From an uncultured Lachnospiraceae bacterium (GTDB lineage: Bacteria > Bacillota > Clostridia > Lachnospirales > Lachnospiraceae): a stretch of 58,592 nt of DNA. The position numbers and the translations under genes were made by a program. Where the stretch lies: the NCBI GenBank assembly GCA_910585205.1, contig CAJUCC010000050.1, positions 1 through 58,592 on the forward strand. Reading direction: 5' to 3'. Positions 1 through 8,900 of this stretch are shown in pieces. The stretch's first letter is position 1, and the number at the start of each line of letters is the position of its first letter. The notes under the pieces were generated by a model. The model searched no databases, was not told the DNA's origin, and saw nothing but the letters and a program-made list of their open reading frames with translations.

Positions 1-41
1 AAAAGACGGTACAGCCCTTGTAATCGGGGCTATACCGCCTA
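1..41 (-). terminator. Rho-independent terminator after lysS
   Basis: On the minus strand a stem of about 12 pairs (GGTATAGCCC with GGGCTGTACC at its core) is followed by a TTTT run at the window edge. It lies 38 bases past the lysS stop and closes the housekeeping directon. Confidence 0.85.
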
Positions 42-79
42 ATCTGAAATTACTTCCCTCTAACCGTAAACATTTGATT

Positions 80-1582
80 TTACTGGTCTTTTCCGCCAAG
101 CGTTTTCATCGTAGGGAACAGCAGCACATCCCGTATCGCCGGCGAATCCGTAAACAGCATTACCATCCGGTCAATGCCATATCCGATACCGCCGGTCGGC
201 GGCATACCGATTTCCAACGCGTTCAGGAAGTCCTCATCCGTATGGTTGGCTTCCTCGTCTCCTTGGGCAAACTGTTCCTCCTGCATGCGGAAGCGCTCCC
301 GCTGGTCAATGGGATCGTTCAGCTCGGAATATGCGTTTGCCATTTCCCATCCGTTCATAAAGAATTCAAACCGCTCCACATAGTCCGGGTTATCCGGCTT
401 GCGCTTGGTCAGCGGTGAGATTTCAACCGGATGATCCATAAGAAAGGTCGGCTGGATCAGATGTTCTTCCACAAACGTTTCAAAGAACAAATTCAGAATA
501 TCTCCCTTTTGATGGCGTTCCTCATATGCGATGCCCTTATCTTTGGCCGCCGCTCTCGCCTCCTCAAGCGTATGGATTTCCCCGAAATCCACACCCGCGT
601 ATTTCTTCACCGCATCCACCATGGTAATGCGTTCAAACGGCCTGCTCAGATCCATTTCCGTTCCCTTATAGGTTATGGTCGTCGTCCCCAGCACTTCCTG
701 TGCCACAAAGCGGTACATCTTTTCCGTCAGATCCATCATGCCGTGATAATCCGTATATGCCTGGTACAGCTCCATCAGCGTAAATTCGGGATTGTGCCTC
801 GTATCCAGACCTTCGTTGCGGAACACCCGCCCGATTTCATAAACCCGTTCCAGACCGCCGACAATCAGACGTTTCAGATACAGTTCCAGAGAAATGCGCA
901 GCTTCAGATCTTCATCCAGCGCATTGAAATGCGTTTCAAACGGTCTTGCCGCGGCGCCTCCCGCATTGGACACCAGCATCGGCGTCTCGACTTCCATAAA
1001 TCCCTGACTGTCCAGGAATCTGCGAATCGCACTGACAATCTGCGAACGTTTGATAAACGTATCCTTTACTTCGGCATTCATAATCAGATCCGTATAGCGC
1101 TGGCGATAGCGCAGATCCGTATTGACCAGACCATGATACTTTTCGGGAAGAATCTGCAAACTTTTTGACAGTAGTGTCACTTCTGATGCATGAATGGAAA
1201 TCTCTCCCATCTTCGTGCGGAACACCTCACCCGCAATTCCCACAATGTCGCCCACATCGTATTTCTTAAACGCGGCATAGGGTTCCTCTCCGATGCCGTC
1301 CCTTGCCACATACGCCTGAATATTTCCCTTTACATCCTGAATATTGCAGAAAGAAGCCTTACCCATAATGCGTTTGGACATCATGCGTCCCGCAAGAATG
1401 ACATGCTGTCCTTCCATCTCATCAAAATGCTCCTTCACATCCATACTGTGATGGGTTACATCAAATTTTGTAATCCGAAAAGGGTCTTCTCCCTTTTCCT
1501 GAAGCGCCGCCAGTTTTTCCCTTCTGACCTTTAAAAGCTGCCCCAGATCCTGTTCTCCGGATTTATTCTGTGTATCTCCCAC
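80..1582 (-). CDS. lysS: Lysyl-tRNA synthetase, class II
   Basis: Charges tRNA-Lys with lysine in the cytoplasm using ATP. About 500 residues, the normal length for bacterial LysRS. The N-terminal OB-fold anticodon-binding domain (roughly residues 60-150) is followed by the class II catalytic core. Motif 2 is visible as FRNEGLDTRHNPEFT (about 257-271) and motif 3 as GGIGYGIDRMVMLF near 467-480. The reading frame opens with GTG at 1591, but that codon abuts the GAGGAG ribosome site; the GTG at 1582 has 8-base spacing and is preferred. It sits 14 bases after greA and is last before the terminator at 1-41, so it is probably co-transcribed with greA, a common Clostridia arrangement. Confidence 0.97.
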   Translation of the reverse strand: MGDTQNKSGEQDLGQLLKVRREKLAALQEKGEDPFRITKFDVTHHSMDVKEHFDEMEGQHVILAGRMMSKRIMGKASFCNIQDVKGNIQAYVARDGIGEEPYAAFKKYDVGDIVGIAGEVFRTKMGEISIHASEVTLLSKSLQILPEKYHGLVNTDLRYRQRYTDLIMNAEVKDTFIKRSQIVSAIRRFLDSQGFMEVETPMLVSNAGGAAARPFETHFNALDEDLKLRISLELYLKRLIVGGLERVYEIGRVFRNEGLDTRHNPEFTLMELYQAYTDYHGMMDLTEKMYRFVAQEVLGTTTITYKGTEMDLSRPFERITMVDAVKKYAGVDFGEIHTLEEARAAAKDKGIAYEERHQKGDILNLFFETFVEEHLIQPTFLMDHPVEISPLTKRKPDNPDYVERFEFFMNGWEMANAYSELNDPIDQRERFRMQEEQFAQGDEEANHTDEDFLNALEIGMPPTGGIGYGIDRMVMLFTDSPAIRDVLLFPTMKTLGGKDQ

Positions 1583-1596
1583 GTCCGCCACTCCTC

Positions 1597-2079
1597 TTAA
1601 TTGCTTCTCTGAATTTCCAGTACCTTATATTCCAAAATGCCGGCCTGCGTCTCCACTTCGATCATATCGCCCACCTTTTTGCCCATCAGCGCCTTGCCTA
1701 CCGGTGATTCATTGGAGATTTTCCCTTTCAGGCTGTTTGCCTCTGTGGAACCGACAATTTTATATTCCAGTTCTTCGCTGAATTCCAAATCCAGAATCCT
1801 TACACGGCAGCCGATGTTGATCTTGTCCAGATCAACTTCATCCTCCACGACAACCTCAGCATTTTTCAGAATCTTTTCCAATTCCTCGATTCTGGCCTCA
1901 ATATCGCGCTGCTCGTCTTTGGCCGCATCATATTCTGCATTCTCGGACAGATCGCCCTGCTCTCTGGCCTCCTTGATCTTCTGCGCCACTTCCTGACGTT
2001 TGACCACCTTTAATTCGTGCAGCTCGTCCTCATATTTTCGAAGCCCCTCATACGTTAATATATTTTTCTTCTCTTCCAT
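1597..2079 (-). CDS. greA: Transcription elongation factor GreA
   Basis: Rescues backtracked RNA polymerase by stimulating cleavage of the nascent RNA 3' end. The 160-residue protein has the family layout: an N-terminal antiparallel coiled coil carrying the diagnostic GDLSENAEYDAAKDEQ segment (acidic residues at the tip) and a C-terminal FKBP-like domain with the SPVGKALMGKKVGD signature. The ATG at 2079 is chosen; GGAGG lies 12 bases upstream, a little far. A GTG at 2091 touches the same ribosome site and is less likely. Directly upstream of lysS. Confidence 0.97.
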   Translation of the reverse strand: MEEKKNILTYEGLRKYEDELHELKVVKRQEVAQKIKEAREQGDLSENAEYDAAKDEQRDIEARIEELEKILKNAEVVVEDEVDLDKINIGCRVRILDLEFSEELEYKIVGSTEANSLKGKISNESPVGKALMGKKVGDMIEVETQAGILEYKVLEIQRSN

Positions 2080-2151
2080 AATGCCAATCACCCTCCATAC
2101 CGCAATCTTTTGCCTGTTGCGCCTGTATCCCCACGCCGGACAGCCTACGTA

Positions 2152-3105
2152 TTATACCCCATCTTTTCCCAGAGTGTCAAGGGCATTCCACAGGGATATA
2201 TAAGGAATTCCGCCCCATTCTGCGGCAGCCGCAGCCGTTCTGTCATATGCCGGATACAGATCCATGTATACACTGTCCGGCGGAAAATTGGAGCTGCACG
2301 CTTTTATCGTCATGCCGAAATCGACAATCAGTGTTTTCCGCTCCCGGAAGGTAAGCGTCCGGCTGTCGGATACGCATCTGACGGACAATCCGTATTCTTC
2401 GTACGCCATATCCGCAAATTCCTGCCATGCCGCCGGCCTGCCGGTAACGATCGTCGCGTAATTAAACGTCGTATAGATCTCCTGCAGCACTTCCCGCTCC
2501 TCTCCCGCCATTTCCGCGTTATCCCGTTCCGGCTCCCGCACCCATACGAGCGCCGGCGTTTCCCCGTCGGCGTCAGAAGCCGTTTCCGCACAGTCCGCTT
2601 CCGCTGCCCACCCGTCCAGCACAATCAACTGCTCGGCCCGGAAAACCAGCACGTTTTCCCGATAGCAGTGCCGATAAAAGCGCAGCAACAATTCTGCCGA
2701 AGCGCCGCCCCGTTTCCAGGAACAAAACAGCGCGGCATCCTGCGGCGCACCTGTCATTTGCAGAGTTTCCTTCCTCTGCAGCCGTTTCCTGATGCTGCGC
2801 AGCGTCCGGTTCCACCGGATATAGCGTCTGCGCACGGTACGCTCCGCCGCCCACCGCCCGTTCCCGGCCTGTCCGGCTGTTTTGCCGCTCCCGGCAGCTG
2901 TCCGGCCGTTCTCCCATCGTTCCAGTTCATCGATTTCCCTGTCGGTAATCCCGTCGATGGCATAAATGCAGACCGGCAGTTCCAGAAATCTGCCCTCTTT
3001 TTCCGAAAAGGTATACGGCAGGCAGAGCACCTCCTGCAGCCATGACCGTACGCCTCCCGATTTTTTCTTTCCGTTTCCCGCAATAAGACAGTTCATTTTT
3101 TCCAT
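2152..3105 (-). CDS. Hypothetical protein, Arg-rich N-terminal half
   Basis: I do not recognise this protein. It is about 317 residues from the ATG at 3105. The N-terminal half is rich in Arg and charged residues (RRRYIRWNRTLRSIRKRLQRK); the C-terminal part is better ordered and ends with an alternating hydrophobic stretch (KTLIVDFGMTIKAC, then IPYISLWNAL), as in a small alpha/beta fold. No signal peptide or membrane segment is evident. No start has a convincing ribosome site: candidates are ATG 3105, ATG 3096 and ATG 3141. It lies between dusB and greA inside a translation-related directon, so co-transcription is likely, but no function follows from that. Confidence 0.6.
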   Translation of the reverse strand: MEKMNCLIAGNGKKKSGGVRSWLQEVLCLPYTFSEKEGRFLELPVCIYAIDGITDREIDELERWENGRTAAGSGKTAGQAGNGRWAAERTVRRRYIRWNRTLRSIRKRLQRKETLQMTGAPQDAALFCSWKRGGASAELLLRFYRHCYRENVLVFRAEQLIVLDGWAAEADCAETASDADGETPALVWVREPERDNAEMAGEEREVLQEIYTTFNYATIVTGRPAAWQEFADMAYEEYGLSVRCVSDSRTLTFRERKTLIVDFGMTIKACSSNFPPDSVYMDLYPAYDRTAAAAAEWGGIPYISLWNALDTLGKDGV

Positions 3106-3217
3106 ATTGCAGTATATGCGAATCCATACAAAATATAACATTCGTGGCACGCACGGCAATATAGCGGCATTTCGGCGTCATGCACGGCCGTGCGGTCATA
3201 TGGCCGGTACAGTCAGA

Positions 3218-4198
3218 TCAGCAGAGCAGCATATCCAGCGTTTCCACCATCTCCTCCATGGAAGCCGCCGCATTGATGCGCCTGCGGATGGCGGCAGAAT
3301 GCGGATACCCCGCCGTATACCAGGAGATATGCTTGCGCATCTCCCGGATGCCGATGTATTCTCCCTTACAGGCAAGCTGCAGGCGCGCATGTTCTAGTAT
3401 CATATTGCGTACCGCCGCGGCATCCGGCCGTTTCGGCGCCGCACCGGTCTGCAGATACGAAACAATCTGCCCGAACAGCCATGGATTCCCCCGCGCCGCA
3501 CGGCCGATCATCACACCGTCGCATCCGCTCTCCCGCATAAGCCGCTCCGCGGCCGGGCCATCCCCCACATCCCCGTTCCCGATAACCGGAATGTGCACGG
3601 CTGCTTTCACCTGCCGGATAATGTCCCAGTCCGCATCCCCGGCATAGTACTGTTCTCTCGTCCTGCCATGGACCGCAACTGCCGCCGCGCCGGACTCCTG
3701 TGCAATATGCGCCAGTTCCACGGCGTTCACATGGCGTTCGTCAAACCCTTTGCGAATCTTCACCGTGACCGGTTTCTTTATCGCCTTTACCGTCTTTTCA
3801 ATAATCCGTCCCGCCAGTATGGGATCTTTCATCAGCGCCGAGCCTTCTCCGTTATTGACCACCTTCGGCACCGGACACCCCATATTGATGTCCAGTATGG
3901 AAAAAGGCCGCTCCTCAATCCGCTTTGCCATTTCACTGACAATATCCGGATCCGAGCCAAAGAGCTGCAGCGATACCTGCCCTTCACCGGGATCAATCTC
4001 CATCAGTGCGTCCGTGTTTTTGTTTCGGTACAAAATCGCTTTGGCGCTGACCATTTCCATGCACACCAGCCCCGCCCCCTGCCGGGCACAGAGCAAACGA
4101 AATGGCAGGTCTGTCACGCCTGCCATAGGAGCCAAAATAATATTGTTTTTCAGAGTCGCACTGCCGATCCGAAGCGTTCCGATCCGTTTTTCCGTCAT
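3218..4198 (-). CDS. dusB: tRNA-dihydrouridine synthase B
   Basis: FMN-dependent reduction of uridine to dihydrouridine in tRNA, using NADPH. The 326 residues begin with the family's APMAGVTDLPFR FMN-binding segment (23-34) in a TIM barrel. The catalytic cysteine is C108 in DINMGCPVPKV. Further FMN phosphate-binding glycines are in PVIGNGDVGD and GVMIGRAARGNPW, followed by the helical tRNA-binding C-terminus. Its ATG overlaps the coaX stop by 4 bases (ATGA), indicating translational coupling. DusB next to coaX is a familiar Firmicutes context. Confidence 0.96.
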   Translation of the reverse strand: MTEKRIGTLRIGSATLKNNIILAPMAGVTDLPFRLLCARQGAGLVCMEMVSAKAILYRNKNTDALMEIDPGEGQVSLQLFGSDPDIVSEMAKRIEERPFSILDINMGCPVPKVVNNGEGSALMKDPILAGRIIEKTVKAIKKPVTVKIRKGFDERHVNAVELAHIAQESGAAAVAVHGRTREQYYAGDADWDIIRQVKAAVHIPVIGNGDVGDGPAAERLMRESGCDGVMIGRAARGNPWLFGQIVSYLQTGAAPKRPDAAAVRNMILEHARLQLACKGEYIGIREMRKHISWYTAGYPHSAAIRRRINAAASMEEMVETLDMLLC

Positions 4199-4983
4199 CG
4201 CTTTTTCCCCGCCGTCTCCATATTTTTCTCATAAATAATCCGCAGTCCGTCCAGCGTCAACGCACTGTCATAAATATCAATGCTGTCCGTCTCTTCGGAA
4301 ATCATCCGGCCCAGCCCGCCGGTGGCAACCACCTTCAAATCGGTATAACCCGTTTCTTTTTTCACCTGCTTAACGATGTACTCCGTCTGCCCGATCTGGC
4401 CGTACACAAGCCCTGCCTGCATACTGGAGATGGTTTCCTGCGCGAGAATAGATTTCGGTTTACGAATCTCCACTTCCGGCAGCTTGGCCGCCTCCTGCGA
4501 AAGCGCCATCAGCGAAATGCGCAGTCCCGGCGCCGTAACGCCCTCGCTGAAACTGCCGTCCTCCCGTACCAGATCATACGTCGTCGCCGTACCGAAATCC
4601 AGCACAAGCACCGGCCCGCCGTATTTTTCATACGCCGCCACGGCATCCACAATCCGGTCCGCTCCCACGCCGCGGGGATTTTCCCCGGAAATCTTAATTC
4701 CCGTCTTTACCCCCGGTCCCACGATCAGCGGTTTCCGGTGAATGTATTTCACCATGGCGCCGGTCAGGGAATGCATAATATTCGGCACAACGCTCGCCAT
4801 ACTGATTCCCGTAATATCTTCGATGGAAATGCCGTTTATGCGCAAAAGTTCCATAATGGCAATGCCAAATTCATCCGATGTACGCGAAATCTTAGTCGTA
4901 ATCCGAAAGCTGTTCTGCAGTTCCTTTCCATCAAAAACGCCGAACGTAATATTTGTGTTTCCAACATCCACAACCAGTAACAT
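4195..4983 (-). CDS. coaX: Type III pantothenate kinase
   Basis: First step of coenzyme A synthesis: ATP-dependent phosphorylation of pantothenate. Type III enzymes belong to the ASKHA fold and need a monovalent cation. Visible signatures are the N-terminal phosphate loop LLVVDVGNTNITFGVF, the middle block GVGADRIVDAV followed by VLVLDFGTATTYDLV (catalytic Asp in GADR), and AGLVYGQIGQ near the C-terminus. 262 residues is normal length. Overlaps dusB by 4 bases. It follows birA in the same directon, grouping two cofactor genes. Confidence 0.97.
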   Translation of the reverse strand: MLLVVDVGNTNITFGVFDGKELQNSFRITTKISRTSDEFGIAIMELLRINGISIEDITGISMASVVPNIMHSLTGAMVKYIHRKPLIVGPGVKTGIKISGENPRGVGADRIVDAVAAYEKYGGPVLVLDFGTATTYDLVREDGSFSEGVTAPGLRISLMALSQEAAKLPEVEIRKPKSILAQETISSMQAGLVYGQIGQTEYIVKQVKKETGYTDLKVVATGGLGRMISEETDSIDIYDSALTLDGLRIIYEKNMETAGKKR

Positions 4984-5025
4984 CTCTTTATCCGGTGACG
5001 ACCTGTCCGCATCCCTGCACGCCCG

Positions 5026-5382
5026 TCACGCTTCCTCCCATTCCGGCGGCAGTTCTTCCTGTAAGATCAGCACCCGGTAATACAGGCTCAGGGAAGCCAG
5101 CAGTTCCCGCCGTTTTCTCCGAATCTCCTTTACCAGAAGCCCGCTGCCGATTTCATCATAATACATGTCATTTTCTTCCGCATCCGTTTCCAGCGAAATG
5201 CTGCCGTCCGGCTCAAATATAATCGTAAAAATGCCGCCCACTTCCTCCGTGAACAGCACACAGATAATATGCAGTTCGTCCTGAATGGACTGTGGAATCC
5301 GGCGGAACGCCTCATTATAATAATATTTTTTTTCGTAAGCATTTGCCCCGCACAGAATCATCCGTTTCTCAGACATAACCAT
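5026..5382 (-). CDS. DUF6145-like small conserved protein
   Basis: A 118-residue protein of unknown role, acidic in the middle and basic toward the end. The opening EKRMILCGANAYEKKYYYNEAF and the later VLFTEEVGGIFTIIFEPDGSI match what I remember of a short protein family (DUF6145) restricted to Lachnospiraceae and relatives; that assignment is from memory. It overlaps the end of birA by 14 bases and precedes coaX by 42 bases, so it is part of the birA-coaX-dusB transcription unit. ATG at 5382 or 5376 could be the start. Confidence 0.75.
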   Translation of the reverse strand: MVMSEKRMILCGANAYEKKYYYNEAFRRIPQSIQDELHIICVLFTEEVGGIFTIIFEPDGSISLETDAEENDMYYDEIGSGLLVKEIRRKRRELLASLSLYYRVLILQEELPPEWEEA

Positions 5383-6355
5383 ACAGCCCTCTCACCGATA
5401 CTTCCCCGGCATATACATGCACCACACTGCCGTCTTCCTTTTCCACCAGAAGCTGGCCGCTTCGGTTCATTCCTCTCGAAATGCCGGTAAATTCCCCGGC
5501 GGGATCAAGCACACGCACTTCCCGGTCCATGCCGGCCAGATGTGCATTGTATTCTTCCAGAATACCCGAGAGATCCTCCGTCTGTAAAAACGCCCCATAA
5601 TCCTGCTCAAACCGCTCCATCACTTCCGCTATCAGGCCGGCGCGGCTGATCCTGCGGCCGCATTCCAGATACAGCGAAGTCGCCATATCACTGATCTCTT
5701 CCGGAAACTCGCGGATATTCACATTGATGCCGATTCCCACCACCACATAGTGTATGCTGTCCTGCTCCACGCTCAGGCTCATCTCCGTCAGAATACCCAC
5801 CGTCTTTTTACCGTGAATGACAATATCATTCGGCCATTTGATCCCGGCAGGCAGTCCCGTCACCGCCTTGATCGCCCCCGCCACACTGTGCGCTGCGATC
5901 AGGGTAAGCATTGACGCCTTATCCGGCGCAAACGCCGGTTTTAATATCAGTGTCATGGACACCATCGTCCCCGGGCTCTGCTGCCAGGAACGCCCCCGGC
6001 GGCCTTTTCCCGCAGTCTGCATATCCGCCACGACCAGCGTTCCCTCCGGGGCGCCTTCCTCCGCAAGCCGCTTGGCCTGCGTATTGGTCGAATCCGTCTC
6101 GCTCAGAAATACAACCTGCCGTCCCAGACGTTTTGTTTTCATCCGGCTGACAAGCTCGCTTTCCGATACAATATCCGGCACATGGTCCAGACGATACCCC
6201 TTTCGGGGTGTGGACACGATTTCATATCCCTCTTCTTTGAGACTGTTGATTACTTTCCAGACCGCGGTCCGGGATACCCCGAACCGCCCGCATAACGCCT
6301 GCCCCGATACATAGCCTGCCGTCTCCCGGAGCATTGTCAATATCTCTGTCTTCAC
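5369..6355 (-). CDS. birA: Biotin--[acetyl-CoA-carboxylase] ligase and repressor
   Basis: Activates biotin to biotinyl-AMP and attaches it to carboxylase carrier domains. This is the bifunctional form. An N-terminal winged helix (about 1-60; ALCGRFGVSRTAVWKVINSLKEEGY reads as a helix-turn-helix) suggests it also represses biotin genes. The catalytic domain follows with TDSTNTQAKRLAEEG, the biotinyl-AMP loop GKGRRGRSW and KWPNDIV, then a small C-terminal SH3-like domain. 328 residues is typical. It shares a 4-base ATGA overlap with the argF stop. Confidence 0.95.
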   Translation of the reverse strand: MKTEILTMLRETAGYVSGQALCGRFGVSRTAVWKVINSLKEEGYEIVSTPRKGYRLDHVPDIVSESELVSRMKTKRLGRQVVFLSETDSTNTQAKRLAEEGAPEGTLVVADMQTAGKGRRGRSWQQSPGTMVSMTLILKPAFAPDKASMLTLIAAHSVAGAIKAVTGLPAGIKWPNDIVIHGKKTVGILTEMSLSVEQDSIHYVVVGIGINVNIREFPEEISDMATSLYLECGRRISRAGLIAEVMERFEQDYGAFLQTEDLSGILEEYNAHLAGMDREVRVLDPAGEFTGISRGMNRSGQLLVEKEDGSVVHVYAGEVSVRGLYGYV

Positions 6356-7347
6356 ACATCCGCTCCCAATGTGGCAGCCATCACAGCCTTGATCGTGTGC
6401 ATCCGGTTCTCCGCTTCGTCAAATACAACCGACTGCGCAGACTCAAACACTTCATCGGTCACTTCCATCTCGGTAATGCCGAACCGCCCGCCCATTTCTT
6501 TGCCGATTTTTGTCTTCAAGTCATGGAACGAGGGCAGACAATGCAGAAAAATTGCCTGTTTCCCTGCCAGTTCCATAATCCGACTGTCAACACGGTACGG
6601 AGACAGCTCCCGAATCCGTTCCTCCCATACCGCGTCCGGTTCGCCCATCGATACCCACACATCCGTGCTGATTACATCCGCCCCCGCAGCCGCCTGCTGC
6701 GGATCTTCGGTGAGGGTAACGGAGGCACCGGTTTCTCTGGCAATTTCCCGGCATGTCTCCACCAGCTTTTCATCCGGGAAATACTTCGCCGGCGCGCAGG
6801 CCGTAAAATGCATTCCCAGTTTCGCACAGGCCACCATATAAGAGTTGCCCATATTATAGCGGGCATCGCCCAGATAGACAAAGCGTACGCCCTGCAGTCT
6901 CCCCAGGCGTTCCCGCACGGTCAGCATATCCGCCAGCATCTGTGTCGGATGAAAGTCATTCGTCAGGCCGTTCCATACCGGAACTCCTGCATACGCTGCC
7001 AACTCTTCCACAATCTCCTGACCAAAGCCCCGATACTCGATGCCTTCATACATCCGTCCCAACACTCTGGCCGTATCGGCGATGCTCTCTTTTTTCCCGA
7101 TCTGGGAACCGGACGGATCCAGATAAGTCGTCCCCATTCCCAGATCATGCGCCGCCACTTCAAATGCACAGCGCGTCCGCGTGCTCGTCTTTTCAAAGAT
7201 CAGAGCCACGTTCCTGCCGCGCAGCACATCGACGGCGATTCCTTTTTTCTTTTTTTCTTTCAACTCCGCCGCCAGATCCAGCAGATATAAAATTTCTTCC
7301 GGTTTATAGTCCAGCAGCTTTAAAAAATGTCTTCCCTTTAAATCCAT
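6352..7347 (-). CDS. argF: Ornithine carbamoyltransferase
   Basis: Makes citrulline from ornithine and carbamoyl phosphate, in arginine synthesis or running backwards in the arginine deiminase pathway. The carbamoyl-phosphate loop STRTR is at 55-59, the HCLPSFHD ornithine-site motif is present, and DEAENRMHTIKAVM near the C-terminus matches the family. 331 residues is full length. Other arg or arc genes are absent from the window, so the direction of use cannot be judged. It lies 12 bases after the SPFH gene and overlaps birA by 4 bases. Confidence 0.95.
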   Translation of the reverse strand: MDLKGRHFLKLLDYKPEEILYLLDLAAELKEKKKKGIAVDVLRGRNVALIFEKTSTRTRCAFEVAAHDLGMGTTYLDPSGSQIGKKESIADTARVLGRMYEGIEYRGFGQEIVEELAAYAGVPVWNGLTNDFHPTQMLADMLTVRERLGRLQGVRFVYLGDARYNMGNSYMVACAKLGMHFTACAPAKYFPDEKLVETCREIARETGASVTLTEDPQQAAAGADVISTDVWVSMGEPDAVWEERIRELSPYRVDSRIMELAGKQAIFLHCLPSFHDLKTKIGKEMGGRFGITEMEVTDEVFESAQSVVFDEAENRMHTIKAVMAATLGADV

Positions 7348-7359
7348 GACCGCGCTTCC

Positions 7360-8280
7360 TTACTCTGTGAAAAATTCCTTTGCAGAAGCGGCAAGTCCCG
7401 CCATTTTCTGAATCTCGGAAGGAATAATAATCTTCGTTGCCTTTCCGTCGGCCGCCTTCTCAAACGCTTCCAGACTCTTCAGGCGAAGCACGGCTTCATC
7501 CGCTCCCGCTTCCTTAATATAACGCAGACCGTCGGCTGTCGCCTTCTGTACTTTCATAATCGCTTCCGCTTCACCTTCCGCCTCGCGGATCATACGCTCT
7601 TTCTGCGCTTCCGCACGCAGAATCGCAGACTGTTTTTCTGCCTCTGCCACCAGAATCGCGGATTCCTTTTTACCTTCTGCCACCAGAATGGTCGATTTCT
7701 TCTCGCCTTCCGCCTTCAGGATCGCTTCACGGCGTTCCCGCTCTGCCTTCATCTGTTTCTCCATGGCATCACGGATTGCCGCCGGCGGAATGATATTTTT
7801 CAGTTCCACACGATTTACTTTGATTCCCCACGGGTCGGTTGCAATATCAAGCGAAGAGCGCATCTTGGTATTAATCACCTCGCGCGACGTCAGCGTCTGA
7901 TCCAGTTCCATCTCACCGATAATATTACGCAGTGTTGTCGCCGTCAGATTTTCAATCGCCATAATCGGGTTTTCCACACCGTATGCGAACAGCTTCGGGT
8001 CAGTGATCTGGAAAAATACAACCGTATCGATCTGCATCGTTACGTTGTCCTTGGTAATCACCGGCTGCGGTGCAAAATCCACCACCTGCTCTTTTAAAAT
8101 TACTTTTTTTGCCACCTTGTCGATAAAAGGCACTTTGAAGTGAATGCCGACTGCCCAGGTACCCTGATATGCACCGAGACGCTCTACCACATAGGCATTT
8201 GCCTGCGGAACAATGCGGATACAGGATGACAGTATCCCAAGAACCAGTATAAATAAAATCAATACAATAATTCCACCCAT
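7360..8280 (-). CDS. SPFH/stomatin-family membrane protein (paraslipin, QmcA-like)
   Basis: One N-terminal hydrophobic helix (about residues 3-20) anchors the protein. An SPFH (band 7) domain follows (about 25-190; RIVPQANAYVVERLGAYQGTW is a typical opening). Then comes a long Ala/Glu/Lys coiled coil with repeats of the type AEKKSTILVAEGKKESAILVAE in shorter units. The C-terminal region (AGADEAVLRLKSLEAFEKAADGKATKIIIP) is typical of paraslipins. Members oligomerise on the membrane and are linked to functional membrane microdomains. The NfeD partner lies one base upstream, the classical pairing, so the two probably act together. Confidence 0.93.
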   Translation of the reverse strand: MGGIIVLILFILVLGILSSCIRIVPQANAYVVERLGAYQGTWAVGIHFKVPFIDKVAKKVILKEQVVDFAPQPVITKDNVTMQIDTVVFFQITDPKLFAYGVENPIMAIENLTATTLRNIIGEMELDQTLTSREVINTKMRSSLDIATDPWGIKVNRVELKNIIPPAAIRDAMEKQMKAERERREAILKAEGEKKSTILVAEGKKESAILVAEAEKQSAILRAEAQKERMIREAEGEAEAIMKVQKATADGLRYIKEAGADEAVLRLKSLEAFEKAADGKATKIIIPSEIQKMAGLAASAKEFFTE

Positions 8281-8281
8281 A

Positions 8282-8737
8282 TTAATTACCCTCTCTTCTT
8301 TCTTTTACAATAAGTTTTACGCCCTGAATGGCCGTAATCTCCACAACTGCGCCTACCTGGAACTTTATGCTGTCGTCCGTGGAACGGGCACTCCACTCCT
8401 GGCCGCTTACCATTATCTGTCCGATGCCCTGCAGATTGTCAATACCGCTTGTGACAATCGCCTGCTTGCCGATGAGGCTCTCCGCATTGGTTCTGATTCT
8501 GTCCTTATTAAAGTACTTGACCGCAATCGGTCTTGTAAAAAACAGAAATACCAGCGATACTGCCACAAACAGCGTATTCTGCAGCCAGAGCGGAAGATTC
8601 AGAAGCGCCGCCACCGTCGCCGCCAGTGCACCAATTGCAAACCAGATCGAAGTAAGTCCGAGCGTCGCAATTTCCACAGCCAGACAGGCAACCAGAATGA
8701 CCAGCCACACAACTGCCATATTCCAATTAAATATCAT
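8282..8737 (-). CDS. NfeD-family membrane protein
   Basis: 151 residues: three to four hydrophobic segments in the first half (about 8-75) and a soluble OB-fold-like C-terminal domain (about 90-150; SLIGKQAIVTSGIDNLQGIGQIMVSG). This is the short NfeD form without the ClpP-like protease domain. It is encoded one base upstream of its SPFH partner, as in most bacteria that have both. A good GGGGAG ribosome site precedes ATG 8737. It appears to be the first gene of the directon that runs down to lysS. Confidence 0.9.
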   Translation of the reverse strand: MIFNWNMAVVWLVILVACLAVEIATLGLTSIWFAIGALAATVAALLNLPLWLQNTLFVAVSLVFLFFTRPIAVKYFNKDRIRTNAESLIGKQAIVTSGIDNLQGIGQIMVSGQEWSARSTDDSIKFQVGAVVEITAIQGVKLIVKERREGN

Positions 8738-8772
8738 GCGTCATCTCCCCTTTCGTAGAATTTCGCATACTT

Positions 8773-8801
8773 ATCTTACTATATTACCCCTGCGGATTCA
8801 A
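8773..8801 (-). promoter_or_regulatory. Predicted sigma-A promoter upstream of nfeD
   Basis: On the minus strand TTGAAT and TAAGAT are separated by 17 bases, about 35 bases upstream of the nfeD start. It would drive the nfeD-SPFH-argF-birA segment. Assignment is by consensus only. Confidence 0.5.
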
Positions 8802-8847
8802 GTGAAAGCGCAAGATTGCCAAATATTTAGCGGAATTTCTTATTATT

Positions 8848-8883
8848 AAAAAAGATACCTCCGCTTACGCAAAGGTATCTTTT
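8848..8883 (-). terminator. Rho-independent terminator after the SleB-like gene
   Basis: Minus-strand stem AAAAGATACCT with AGGTATCTTTT, followed by a T-rich run. It lies 18 bases past the stop of the cell-wall hydrolase gene and separates it from nfeD. Confidence 0.85.
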
Positions 8884-8900
8884 CCGTTATCTCGTTTATA

